From: Chelydra serpentina | Taxonomy: Eukaryota > Chordata > Testudines > Chelydridae | Assembly (NCBI GenBank): GCA_037349315.1 | Contig: JBAIAC010000057.1 | Coordinates: 3,162,001 to 3,226,000 of the forward strand | DNA: 64,000 nucleotides | Direction of reading: 5' to 3' | Shown: in pieces, positions 1 through 34,115 of the stretch | How the letters are laid out: each line of letters begins with the position of its first letter | Numbering within the stretch: position 1 is the stretch's first letter | Translations under genes and position numbers: made by a program | The notes under the pieces: generated by a model | The model's input: the letters and a program-made list of their open reading frames with translations, nothing else | Database searches by the model: none | What the model was told of the DNA's origin: nothing

Positions 1-59
1 ATTTTGCATGTCAAGTCAGTGACTGCTTTTCAGTGGCCAGACAGTTAGAACATTGGCTG

Positions 60-205
60 TTGTTATTATTATTAATTATTTATATTACAGTAGCACCTGG
101 AGCCTCCCACGTGCTGGTTGTTGTACATCCACATAATAGAGAGTGTTTGGCCTGAGGAGTTTACAATTTAAATAGACAAAGGGTGGGAGAAAGGCAGGAA
201 ATATT
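60..205 (-). repeat. CORE-SINE/MIR-like copy
   Basis: Reverse-orientation copy beginning with the ATT-rich tail, then 'TACAGTAGCACCTGGAGCC', a 'TTTACAATTTAAATAGACAA' segment, and a purine-rich stretch. The same order recurs at 14510, 57610 and 59795. Confidence 0.65.
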
Positions 206-1689
206 ATGCGGGGTACAATGGAAATCGCCACTTGCTGAACATCAGCTGTGGCTTTACTTATGGAAACTCAAGCTCAAGCCAATGGAGTGAAATCGACAAA
301 TAACCATCACAGGAGAAATGTCCCTGGCTCCATCAGTAAACTGTTCAAGTCCACAATCAATATGAAGCAGACCAGCCGCTTTTGACATCTCGAGTTCAGG
401 AGCTTTCCCCTGGTGTCTGGTTTCTGACTCTGACAGACTAATTCTGCAGGAAAACAAAGTTTTGATGAACAACCAGATGGGTCAAAATTTAGGGCCTGCT
501 CCATTCAATCCACAGGGAATGTTACCATTGACTTAAACGAGAGCAGGATCAGACCATTATAGGGACTGTATAATATGGGCTACTCAAAGACTGGGGAGGA
601 GGGGTCGTTACTGGGGTCAGACGGGGGCAGTGGCGGAATGTCTGAACACACATTTTTAGTTGCTTGCTACAGCTCATTCAGCACTCTCACGACCAAGTAT
701 GCTGAGAGTCACCTGTGCAGACACCTCTAGCTCAGCTCCTGTATGCAGCTGGCATTGCTGGCTATTTCAGACACAAAGTTGGGCAATAGATAAATTACTC
801 CGTCACTCCTGGAACGATTTCACTGGCTCTCTTCACAGTTCAGTTCCTTTTGACTACAAAGACTGGAGGCTGTGGGGGCAGCAGTCATTTCTTTCAGAAA
901 GAATTCATGCCCAAAGAACTTTTACCTTACAAACAGGGTTCATAATTTTCCTTTCTATTTGAAGCGTCAAAAAGCTTCACTAGAAAGTAGGTCTAGTCAC
1001 TCTCGTTAATTGTTTATAGTAGAGCTGACCAAACCTCTTCAGTTTTATGTTGCTAGAAGGACTGGCAACTCTATATTCGTAGGAAGTGGTGATGTTTAGA
1101 CAGCACAAATTCAATCACCTTCCTTCTCCTTCTGAGTTTTGCTTTGAGGTTTGTACATTTATACTCCAAAACGCTTGGTGCCAAAGCAACAAGATTTACA
1201 TAATTTTCATCTTAAACATTAAACCCTTGGGGTTTTCCTGGTACTAAGCCCAGGTTTGCCTGAAAGGTGCATCAGCTTCAGGGAATATATCAATTATCCT
1301 GGACCAAGTTTCAGGTCCACAGCAAAACCAGAAACTAGGGGAATTAACTGGTTTTCTATTTTGTTCACACAGTTCTGCTCCTAACGCAAAAACATTTCCT
1401 TCTACACCCCCCTCAAAAAACCTTTGAACATCTTAAAATTTCAGTGTGCCTGGGAGCCTGAACTCAAAGATAGGAAAAGAGATCAGGGAGATATTGAGGC
1501 AAATTTACTATTTAGGCATTTAGACACACTCATCAACATATCACACAATCCACATGTTGATCAACACATCCACCAAAGTGGTCCTTGGAGAAATCTCTCT
1601 GCCCTACAGCAAACTGTGCACCTATTAGTTGCCATCCTCCCATCCCAGCCCTTTGGGGTGAAAAGTGTGATTAGTGAGGAAAGACAGTC
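206..1689. other. Unannotated flank
   Basis: Unique-looking AT-rich sequence. Short open frames here show no family resemblance or splice context. I see nothing else in it. Confidence 0.5.
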
Positions 1690-1918
1690 TTGTGGCTTTA
1701 GAGATCTGGGGTCTTGAGTCTGCCACAGACACCTTGGGTAAGTCGCTTATTCTCTGCGTCTCAGTTCCCCATCTGAAAAGAGGTATAATTCTACTCCCTT
1801 TGTCTAACTTGTCTTTCTAGATTGTAAACTCTTTGAGACAAGGACTGTCTCTCACTATGTATACGTACAGTACCTAGCACGGTGTGGCCTTGAGCTGCTA
1901 CATTGATACAAATAATAA
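1690..1918 (+). repeat. CORE-SINE/MIR-like copy
   Basis: Forward copy with the core 'CTCAGTTCCCCATCTGAAAA', followed by 'TTGTAAACTCTTTGAGACAA', 'GGACTGTCTCTCACTATG', 'CAGTACCTAGCACGGTG' and the tail 'ATACAAATAATAA'. It abuts the 3' end of the RTE-type LINE. Confidence 0.75.
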
Positions 1919-1924
1919 CAGAAG

Positions 1925-2735
1925 TGATAAAAGAAGTAATCACCTGGATCACCTGGATCGATCGGACTTCAGCTGTCGTTAAGACTGCGCCGATCACAAC
2001 ACGTCTGCCATTCTTCTCGCACTCTTGCCTTTCTTCTTCACGTTCGTCCGAAACGTTTAACGATGTCATCTTCCCATCTTCTTGGAGGCCGACCAGGGGG
2101 TCTTTTCTGTTCTCGCGGGTACCACTCAGCAATGATTGCGGTCCACCTGTTATCCGTGAGCCGTGCTGTGTGGCCCGCCCATCGCATCTTGTTATGTTTG
2201 CTTTCCACGACAATATCTTTCACACCGCTGCGTTCTCTGATGATTTCATTTGGTATACGATCCAGAAGGGAGATTCCCAACATAGCTCGTTCCATTGCCC
2301 TTTCAGCTACCAACAGCCGTTGCTCTTCTCTCTTCGTCAGTGCCCACGTTTCACTGCCATACAGCATGGCTGGCAGCACTGCTGAATTGAAAATATTTTT
2401 ACGTGTGGTCTTGTCAATTTTTCCTTTGAGGACGTCCTTGATGGAATTAAATGCACACCATCCTGCCCGAATCCTTCGCGAGAGTTCTCCGTTCAGGTCT
2501 TGGTGCATATTAACTTCTTGGCCCAAATATATGTACTGTTCCACTTCTTCGATGTCTTCTCCTGTTACCGTTATTCGGGCTTTTCGTAAGACGTCTGATC
2601 GCATATATTTCGTTTTGCAGCGGTTCATTTTCAGGCCGACCTGACTACTTTTCTTGTCGAGTCTTCGTAGCATGCTCTGCAGTTGGTTGGTGCTTTTGGC
2701 AATTAGTACAATGTCGTCTGCAAATCTGAGAAAAA
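1925..2735 (-). mobile_element. 5'-truncated RTE-type non-LTR retrotransposon
   Basis: A - strand open frame runs from about 2730 to 2038. It opens in the reverse-transcriptase active-site motif (LRFADDIVLIAKS), continues through the thumb-like region (MNRCKTKYM, YIYLGQEVN, SRRIRAGWCAFN), and reaches the RTE-clade C-terminal region with ETWALTKREEQRL, MRWAGHTAR and RPPGRPPRRWEDDI. The copy is cut just upstream of FADD, so finger and endonuclease domains are missing, and it stops soon after VKRFGRT, probably through mutation. The 3' end carries a GATCCAGGT-type duplication at about 1937-1957. It is a dead copy. RTE clade is well supported; the subfamily is not determined. Confidence 0.85.
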
Positions 2736-3383
2736 AGTAATAAAAATGAAATTTCCATGAAAAATGGTGTGTGTGTGGGGGAAATCGCTTTTTTCCCCAA
2801 CCAGTTTTAAGTGGTGTGTAAATGTAAGATATTTTATTAAAGTTAAGATTTGTGTCATTATTGTGGAAAATGCTTCCCTGACCCGGGCTCTTCTATAATT
2901 GGGGTCACCATCACTAATTCTTTTTCCAGGATTATCTTGATTTTTGACAAAGTAATTCTATCTCCTACCTGCAAATCCTGCTGAGCTGACAGCTAGAGAC
3001 CAAAAAATAAGCTGGGGGCAATCCTCACACATCATCATCACAAAAATTGGCTGCTAAGCTTTAATTGCAGTCTTCATTTCTCGGGATAATGTAGAAGACA
3101 AATTGAAGATTGACTCAGATCCCAGTTTTTTGCTGGGGTTTTTTTCCCCCAGTGGGAAAAACCTTTTGACTTGTAACCATTGCACATTTGATCTGGAATC
3201 ACCAATAGGGAACCTCACAGTGTGATTTTGTACCTTTTGGAGTATAACTACACCTCAGTGTGACATAGATTTGGCCTCATCAGGGACTAGCACTTGATGA
3301 TGACATGAGAAGACAGTTGCATACCTGCATACATAACAGTGTTTAGGGTCGCTTGGAAGTTGTGCCTAACTTTATTTAGTGTC
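2736..3383. other. Unannotated spacer
   Basis: Between the LINE and the solo LTR. AT-rich, no gene or recognised repeat seen. Confidence 0.5.
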
Positions 3384-3388
3384 CTCAC

Positions 3389-4445
3389 TGTTATGGGTTC
3401 CCCGCCCCACTCGGGGTGCTACCTGGAACTGGAATACCACTAAGCCCACCTCACCCACCAGCCTGGGCTATTTTTTCACTGTACTGCTGTGACAGGCTCT
3501 CAAGCCCCTTCCAGCACACATAGGGTCACACCCAGCTGCAGCTTCACACAGATGCTGAGATCAGCTCTGCATGGGAAAGCTCAGCTAAGGAACTGCCCAC
3601 TTACTCAAGTGCACACCCTCCTTTGAAGGGTAAACCCAAAATTATACCATCTTGCACTGCACAGGGAACTGTACAGCGTAAGCTCATGAAATTTGACCCC
3701 TCCCTCAATGTGGAGGAAGATATGCAACAGCTTTCTGCCCCCAGTTAGGATTTGTACACTGGTTTTAGACAAAACAAAAACAAGATTTTAAGCAAATAGA
3801 TCAAAGCAGATTACCTTAGTAAATAAACAAAACCACAAACTGATCTTAACACACTCGATAGAGTGAGAATTTGCTCATTCACATCCTACCTGAGTGCTAA
3901 ACAGGCTGGCAGATTCTTAAGGCACAAGCTGCCTTCGCTTTTCAAGCTTGGGACCATCACTTCCCCCAGTTCCGTCTTTGTTCCTCAGGTGTTTCCAGGT
4001 GCATTGTTGTAGGGGGAGTGAAGTATCATCATGATGTCATTGTCCCCCTTTAATATCTTCTTCCCATTTGCTAAAAGCTTTTTTGCTGTGACCTGGGTCA
4101 AACAGTTCCCATTGTGTAGTGCTATCTCTGAGAGGTTTCTATTGTATACAGTTTCTGGGGTAATCCTTGTGCTTGTGTGCATTTCCTCAATAAACCATGA
4201 ACATTGTTTGGCCTTTTCACAGTTGTACCTGAAAGGCTGCTTGTGGGTGTTTTCAACCTAACATGTTTCAATAACACACACATAAACTTCATAACTTCAC
4301 ATATGACAATAGCACATTCAATCCAACGAGATATTAATGTCTAGCAGATCAAAACTTTTAGAATGATACCTAACAAGGCACACTTTGTACAAAACATATT
4401 CTAATTACATGACAGCGGTGAATATTGGGGTGCCAGGGTGTCACA
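3389..4445. mobile_element. Solo LTR of an endogenous LTR retroelement
   Basis: A 1057-bp element starting TGTTATGG and ending GTGTCACA (TG...CA), flanked by a perfect 5-bp duplication CTCAC at 3384-3388 and 4446-4450. It has an AATAAA at 4189-4194 that would suit + orientation. No gag, pol or env coding sequence is attached, so it is the product of LTR-LTR recombination. The class (ERV or Ty3-type) cannot be decided without a library search. Confidence 0.8.
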
Positions 4446-4751
4446 CTCACCAGATTAGCTTGATGTAGGAAAAGATTATGGAGTGGCTGTGACTGCTGAA
4501 TACAATTGCTGCGATTGCAAACCCTTCAGGCTGTGATTGCTGAATACTCCTGGCATACAACCACGGCAGGAAGTGTATTGTTCAGGTAAGTTCATGGACC
4601 ATAGGTCCACCAATGGCTATTAGCCAAGATGGTCAAGGACACAACCACATGCTCTGGGTGCCCTAAACCTCCAACTTCCAGAAAATGGAACCGGACAACA
4701 GGGGTCGGATCACACAATAAATTCCCTCTTCTGTACATTCCTTATGAAAAA

Positions 4752-4862
4752 CCTGGCCCTGGCCACTGTCGGCAGACAGGATACTGGGCGAGACGGACCA
4801 TTGCTCTGACCCAGTCTAGCCATTCGGATGTCCTTATTGTCGGATCAACAACAGTTCGGTCT
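4752..4862 (+). repeat. CR1 LINE 3'-end fragment
   Basis: Contains the CR1 tail signature 'GGATACTGGGCGAGACGGAC' followed by 'CTCTGACCCAGTCTAGCC' and 'ATTCGGATGTCCTTA'. The same tail recurs at 40195-40275. Confidence 0.75.
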
Positions 4863-5408
4863 AGTGGCTGACTAGGGTGCTGAATGTAAAAATGTGGTGA
4901 TGACGTGACCTGCTCAGTACGGTGGGTGAGGTGACACGTAAGTGATGTGCTCAGCCTGGCGAGGCCGTCCCAAGTCCTGCTGCCACGGGGCGGCCCGAAG
5001 GCAGCACGTCCGGGTGCGGGCTCCTCCCGGCCTGCCAGGAACCCGCCGAGGGCCTGTTGCCAAGGAATGCCTGGAGGCCGCTGGGAGCCAAGGCGAACCG
5101 GCCAGCTAGCACTCCGCAGCCAGCCTGCACCCGGGCCAGGCGCTCAGACACTGGGGGGCACGACAGAGAACCCAGGGCGTCGGGGAACCAACGGGGCCGC
5201 ACCAGGCAGGGGACCCAGACCTCCCCTGGGGGGGAGGGGCGGGTGCAGCACCACAGAAGGACAGGGCGGGAAAAAGGAAAGGCCGGCGGGGGGGGGAAGG
5301 GGAGCCGGAAGAACGGCAGAGTCCCCAGAGCCGGGGTAAGGGGCGGGGGTCAGAGGTCGCTGGCTGGCTGGAGCGTCTGCGGTCACGTGGCGGGCCTGCG
5401 GGCGGGGC

Positions 5409-5418
5409 TCTCGCGAGA
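5409..5418. promoter_or_regulatory. TCTCGCGAGA palindromic promoter element
   Basis: A perfect 10-bp palindrome, extended to 12 bp as CTCTCGCGAGAG at 5408-5419, lies 130 bp upstream of the PSMB2 start codon. The motif is established as a BANP-bound, methylation-sensitive CpG-island activator. Its use here is inferred from position. Confidence 0.6.
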
Positions 5419-5547
5419 GCGGGCGACTGCGTCATCCCCCTGCGCCGGCCGGGCGGCCTCGCTGTGTCACGTCGCGCCGCGGAGGGGGAAGGAAGCTGCC
5501 GCCGGCCCGGGCCCGAGGAAGAACCGCGCGCGCGCAAGGCCCCCGCC

Positions 5548-29002
<23,455 letters not shown>

Positions 29003-29101
29003 CCCCTGGGATCTTTTCTGAGCAGTCTTTCAGTTCGTTTTTGTTTTTTTTCTACTTGTTTGGTGTACTACACACTTAATGTACTGCACTTGGAGACTTC
29101 A

Positions 29102-29107
29102 AATAAA
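29102..29107 (+). terminator. PSMB2: PSMB2 polyadenylation signal
   Basis: Canonical AATAAA, 100 bp after the PSMB2 stop codon and followed by a T-rich stretch. It implies a short 3' UTR ending near 29125. A second AATAAA at 30250-30255 could serve a longer isoform. Confidence 0.75.
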
Positions 29108-30514
29108 GATTGACATTGGCTATATCAATCTTATCACTTTATTCCATTAACCCTTTTCTCCCAAAGTAAATTCAGTTGTCATCGCTCTGCAGATGGGTTC
29201 TGGGATTGCCAATCCGTGACTGTGCAGATAGCAACTTACTTCCTTGCTGTTCTGCGCCCTTCCAGTGGGTCTCTGTGCTTTCTCAGCTTGTTTCAGTTTT
29301 GCTGCTCCAAATGTCTTCCCTCTTAAATTCTTGTTCGAATATTAATTTTCCCTTTCAGCAGTTAAGTATCCATCATCCATGCTCCCAGTTCGTGCTGCAG
29401 TCCAGCAAGCAGCTGGTATAACGTTTCACTTGTCTTAAACAGCTTAACTTGATCTATAGAATAGTTACAAGAATTTATCCAAATTTTTTTTATAGTAAAG
29501 GGGTCAACTATCAGAACATCTTAATATACTTCTCTTAGTCTCTTAGTTTTTGTTATTTAGACCAAGTTGAAGTTGAGGGAAGAGGGTTTTTTGGGGAAAA
29601 AGTATATGTGGGGGTAGAAAATGAGTGTCCGCAGAAACTAGTCCCCTTTATGGCTCAGTGGTTGGAGAAAAAATCCAGTTTCTGGAAAGTAATGTTTTGC
29701 TTGCCAGTTGGATGTTAGCCACCCTAAATTTAACAGTATAATTATTTTAGTATGAATCATCTGAATTAGGAGAGCACCACAAGTCAGCATGTCCAAAAGA
29801 ACATGTGCTAAGCTGCATCCATTTTTAACACTTGTTTTGAATCGGGCTTAACTATAATATGCTCTGTAGGAAACTTTTAAATGTTACTTGTGCCTCTCAT
29901 GGATCTTCTGTGAACTATTCCATGCTACGTAAGGAGAGCCTTTTTCATTCCATGAGATCAGTCACTAACCTGTCTAGGGTTAAGATGGTGCTTAAAACCC
30001 CCTATTATCTGTCATGTAATTGCCTCAAATAATTGCCATAGAGTGGCTGACATTTGTTTAATCTTGGCCTAGAATTGAACTTTTTTAAAGGCTCAAACGT
30101 CACTCAGAAATGTGAGTTACTTGAATCTGGGGCTGAAGCGGTTTTCAGCCATCTCAAATGTTCTGTTCAGATGCTTGTTTTATTGGATAATTTAAATATT
30201 TGATTAAAATCTTCAGATGGTACATGTGAGATGTGCTTTTTTGTTCAGAAATAAAGGTGGACATTTGAAAAATTATTTACAGTGGATTGTATTTTCAGCA
30301 CTGAACCCATCATGGTCTAGTTCCCAAGTACAGATATTTGATCCTTCTGACAGATAGGAAGATGAGTGGCTTAGACTTGGCAATCTCAACGTCCAAAGCA
30401 TTCTTGATCCCTTACAGAAGTGTTCTTTTATGGACATATTTGTATTTCCAGTATGACCTAGAGGCCCTACCTGAGATTGGGGCCTCATCGTGGGTGTTCC
30501 GCATATGCTTTGGG

Positions 30515-30580
30515 TGAAATTCTGACTCTATTGAAGTCAATGGCAAAACTCCATTGACTTCAGTGGGGCTAGGATTTCAC
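30515..30580. repeat. Palindromic interspersed repeat
   Basis: 'ATTGAAGTCAATGGCAAAAC' followed by 'CCATTGACTTCAGTGGGGCT': the halves are near inverted copies. Related pieces occur at about 35855-35960, 43630-43690, 55768-55800, 62160-62275 and 63905-63985. Confidence 0.6.
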
Positions 30581-30589
30581 ATTGGGGCG

Positions 30590-30735
30590 GGGATTCAAAG
30601 AGTTCAGTCTAAATAGACAACAAAGAGAGTATTAAATCCCCACCTTTCCATATAGAGAACTTGAGACTTGCCTAAGGTCACACAGGAAGTCTGTGGCAGA
30701 GTTTGGGTCCCAGTCCAGTGCCTTAACCAGGAAAC
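30590..30735 (-). repeat. CORE-SINE/MIR-like copy
   Basis: 'AGTTCAGTCTAAATAGACAA' then 'GCCTAAGGTCACACAGGAAG' and 'TCCCAGTCCAGTGCCTTAAC'. Confidence 0.7.
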
Positions 30736-32676
30736 AATTCTTCCTTTCTAGGCCATCCTTAGTTGTATCTAATTTTGACCTCATCAGGCTTTCCTAGTCT
30801 GCACTTATCAGCTGTTTTCATTATAGTTGTGGCAGCAGCGGCTTTTATTTTTAAGCCAGTGGCTCGTACCTTTCTGAAACAATCTTGGGCTGAACTTAAC
30901 AACTCAGAATTTTAAAAAAACTTTTCAGACTTTGTACATTGTAAAGAAACAAGAGCTCAACAAAATTATTTTCTCTTGGCAGGTCACATTTAACGTGATA
31001 GGAGGAACCTTAACTTGGAATGTCCTGACTTTTTGGTGGTTATCTCACCCTTACTGTGTTGCATTAATGTCTTTTTTAGCTTTTAGTAAGCAGCATCTCT
31101 AATTTATTTTACCACCAATCTTGAATGTTTTTGCATGTTTCCTGTTTGTTTTAGAAGACATCATTACAGATTGGCTGAGCTGGTATGATGTTTTCTTCAC
31201 TGCATACCAAATAGAAAAAAGTGTTTAACTATCCCCTGATAGGAAGCTCACTGTTTTAACAGACACCAAAAGAGGGGTGTGGTGGTTGTGCCATTAAAGC
31301 CCTGTTATGTCCTGGCAAAAGGATCTGCCTTGAGTTGTTGTTTTTTGTTTTTTTTTTATTACTGGCACCCATCTGCATGCAGGTGATTAATAAACATAAA
31401 ACAATTATTCCATTGCAAACAGCCTTGGTGGAGTCAGGTTAGAGTGGAACATATGTTTCGCCTGAGGGCAGGGACCAAGCTTTGAATCCCCACTGACTGA
31501 GGGATACAAGGAGTTGCATCAAGAGCCAACAGAGCGGCAACCTCCAGGAATAAATATGGACTTCCATTACCCACAAAGCAATTGAACAAAGAATCTGCAG
31601 AAATTTTTAAAATGCTCCTTCGACTCTGTAATGAAGCACTTCATCCTTCTTGGGGCATCGTAGTTTTATATTTTATAAGGACTCGTACTTTGAAGGAGAG
31701 GGAGAGTCATACTTTTTTCTGGATATTTTTCCTAAGGTAATGTAGCGTTTAACAAGTCATTGCCATCTAACTGAAAGCTAGCCCTAATATTTAATCTCCA
31801 AAACCAAGTGATAACCAAGTCCTATTATAATATACCTCTCATAGAACAAGCCCTGTGTTCATGTCCCAAGGAGAATTGCACCAAGTATATATAAGCAGCT
31901 GATTTTTCCTGCACTTATTTCCAGTTTCCATATGTATGACTTGATTTCTAAAGCAAATTGAAATTTGTCCTTTCATTAAAAGAATGTGTCCAAAGGTCTG
32001 TTTAAAGATCTCCTGGATTGCTTTTAGATTTATATGAATGCTATAGCTGTCAATCTCTTGATGATCTTAGCAAATTTCAAGTTGTAAATTGGTCAGTAAC
32101 GCTTTGGATAGAGTGGATAGAAGGCAAAGATTTCCCACCCCAGTTGTGTGCTGAAAAGGAAAAAAATGAAACTTTGTCTTTTGCATATAAATGCTGTGTC
32201 AACTTTAGCTCCAAAGCCCATGAAACTTCATTTATAAAAAAGATCCTAGATCCTAAACTTCAGAAATCCTTCTGAGAGATCTAAATTTAACATCACAGGT
32301 CTAATTTTCATAAGATATATTCTTTGACAGAATTAAACTATTGCAGAATAAAATGGTTTCCATTAAAAACAAAAAGCTTGATATAAAGAGCAATTATAAT
32401 GCTGTGACCCAGGTTAAAGTATTTCTAAGTTATTGCAACATCTACATTGAGCTGTTTGCTTTGCTTTGGCTAATAATCCTGACCATATGTTTTATTACCA
32501 AAGCCTCAGGGCCTAAAGAGTTAACAAGGCACTCTTCTCATTTTAGATTTCCTGTTTAAAGATGGTCTTTTCCTGAGGACTGCGTGCATGTAACAGATCA
32601 GTGCACCAGCTCATCTCTTTGTGGGCCTAGAGTTTGCCTTAAGATCAGTTTACAAGGGAACTGAATCTGTGCCTTA

Positions 32677-32940
32677 GGCCATGTCTACACTGAGTGCTTG
32701 GGATATGTATACAGATATGCTATACCAGCAGAGCGCTCCTAGTGTGGATACAGATTATACTGCCCCGTATCGTTTATTTCACTCAAGGGGATGGGAATAA
32801 GATGTACTTGCAAAAGTGTAGCTTTGCCAGTATAAACTGTATCCACTCTAGGGGCTGCTTCTAGCACAGCTATCCGAGTCAGAGATTGCACCCTGACCCA
32901 TGTAGCTATGCTGGCGGAAGTTTGTAGTGTAGACATGGCC
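32677..32940. mobile_element. PIF/Harbinger-like MITE
   Basis: A 264-bp element with a perfect 15-bp terminal inverted repeat GGCCATGTCTACACT, flanked by TTA on both sides (32674-32676 and 32941-32943). A 3-bp TTA/TAA duplication is the mark of PIF/Harbinger elements. It has no coding capacity. Confidence 0.8.
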
Positions 32941-33368
32941 TTAGGACCATTTTACTGCCTGGAAAATCACTGGGAGCCCTTCTTGGGTCATAGATTTGTG
33001 CATGTGGAATGGAGTATGGCAGCTGCTCTGCGCCTAGTGAACACACAACAGCTTAGGACACGTGATTAAGAAGATTCTTACCTAAGTTAAACTAGGGTAA
33101 ATAATATAGCCAGTTGTACATTATCATTGAGAATAACGTAGCTGCCCCGTCTTCTGTGCACAGCCAGCAAGCTGATTACTTATGCCGAGTCAAGAGTACC
33201 ACTAAGAGTTTTCTGTCAGCCTATCCTATCCAAGTGTTTACTCTGTCTAGCTTGTTAAATACAGTCAGTTCACAGTTCAAACACCTGTGCCTGCAGGTAG
33301 TGATAACATGGTTTTTAGCTGCACATTTAGAGTAGACAAGAATCCACTATCAACAGGAGCATATACAA

Positions 33369-34115
33369 TAGAACCTCAGAGTTACGAACACCTCAGGAAT
33401 GGAGGTTGTAACTCTGAAATGTTCAGGACTCTGAACTAAACTTTTTTTTTTATTTATTTATTTTTTAAGTTTACAACTGAACATTGACTTAATACAGCTT
33501 TGAAACTTCACTATGCAGAAGATAAATTATGCTTTACTATCCTGGTAATTACTGTCCAACTTCTATCCCTAGTAAAACACTGGAATGTATACTGAAAGAT
33601 CCCAAAATGTCTGGTACACAATGGAACCATCAGCAATTAGCTTCAGAGGTGTAGAAAACAAGGGTAAAGAATGGCAATAGCGTCTCTCAAATGCACACAG
33701 CTAGGTTTGTTCAGTCACTTCAGTTTCTTGAAAGCAAAATGAAGACTACTGTCTGTAAAGTGCGGAGCTAACAGAAGGCAGTGCAATATGCTGCTAGGTA
33801 GGACCTGGAGCTAGGGCAGGTGCGTTCTGCTTCTTATTTTGCCACAAACTTTGTGACTTTGGGCAAGATGCTCCAGCTCTCTGCATCAGTTTCCCTAGCT
33901 GCAGCATGGAGATAAAATTCCCCTTTGTAAAATGTTTTGAAATGTAGGGAGTGAAAACTGCTACATCAGTTCAAAGTCATACTATTACACATGTGATGTC
34001 TGGTGTGTGGCTGGGAAGTACATTTCAATCTAGATGTAAAAATAAGTTTAATCTTTCAAAATGTCATCCTTAATTCCCTCTTTCTGCAAGGGTTTAACTG
34101 TATACTGAGGTTCTA
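33369..34115. mobile_element. Tigger-like (Tc1/mariner) non-autonomous element with inserted repeat
   Basis: The ends TAGAACCTCAG (33369-33379) and CTGAGGTTCTA (34105-34115) are inverted copies. Just inside the left end, 'AGAGTTACGAACACCTCAGG' and 'GGAGGTTGTAACTCTGAAAT' form a second inversion typical of this reptile family. A MIR-like copy occupies 33780-33975. Target duplication not clear. Confidence 0.65.
33780..33975 (+). repeat. CORE-SINE/MIR-like copy
   Basis: 'GTGACTTTGGGCAAGATGCT', 'CTCTGCATCAGTTTCCCTAG' and 'TGTAAAATGTTTTGAAATGT'. Lies inside the Tigger-like element. Confidence 0.65.

Larger units (their letters stand above)
29130..32676. other. Intergenic, proximal part
   Basis: Downstream of PSMB2. 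It includes an alternative AATAAA at 30250-30255, a short palindromic repeat at about 30515-30580 and a MIR-like copy at 30590-30730. Otherwise nothing recognised. Confidence 0.55.

Noticed and set aside
2063..2644. 193-codon + strand open frame
   Set aside because: It is the antisense shadow of the RTE reverse-transcriptase frame on the - strand.
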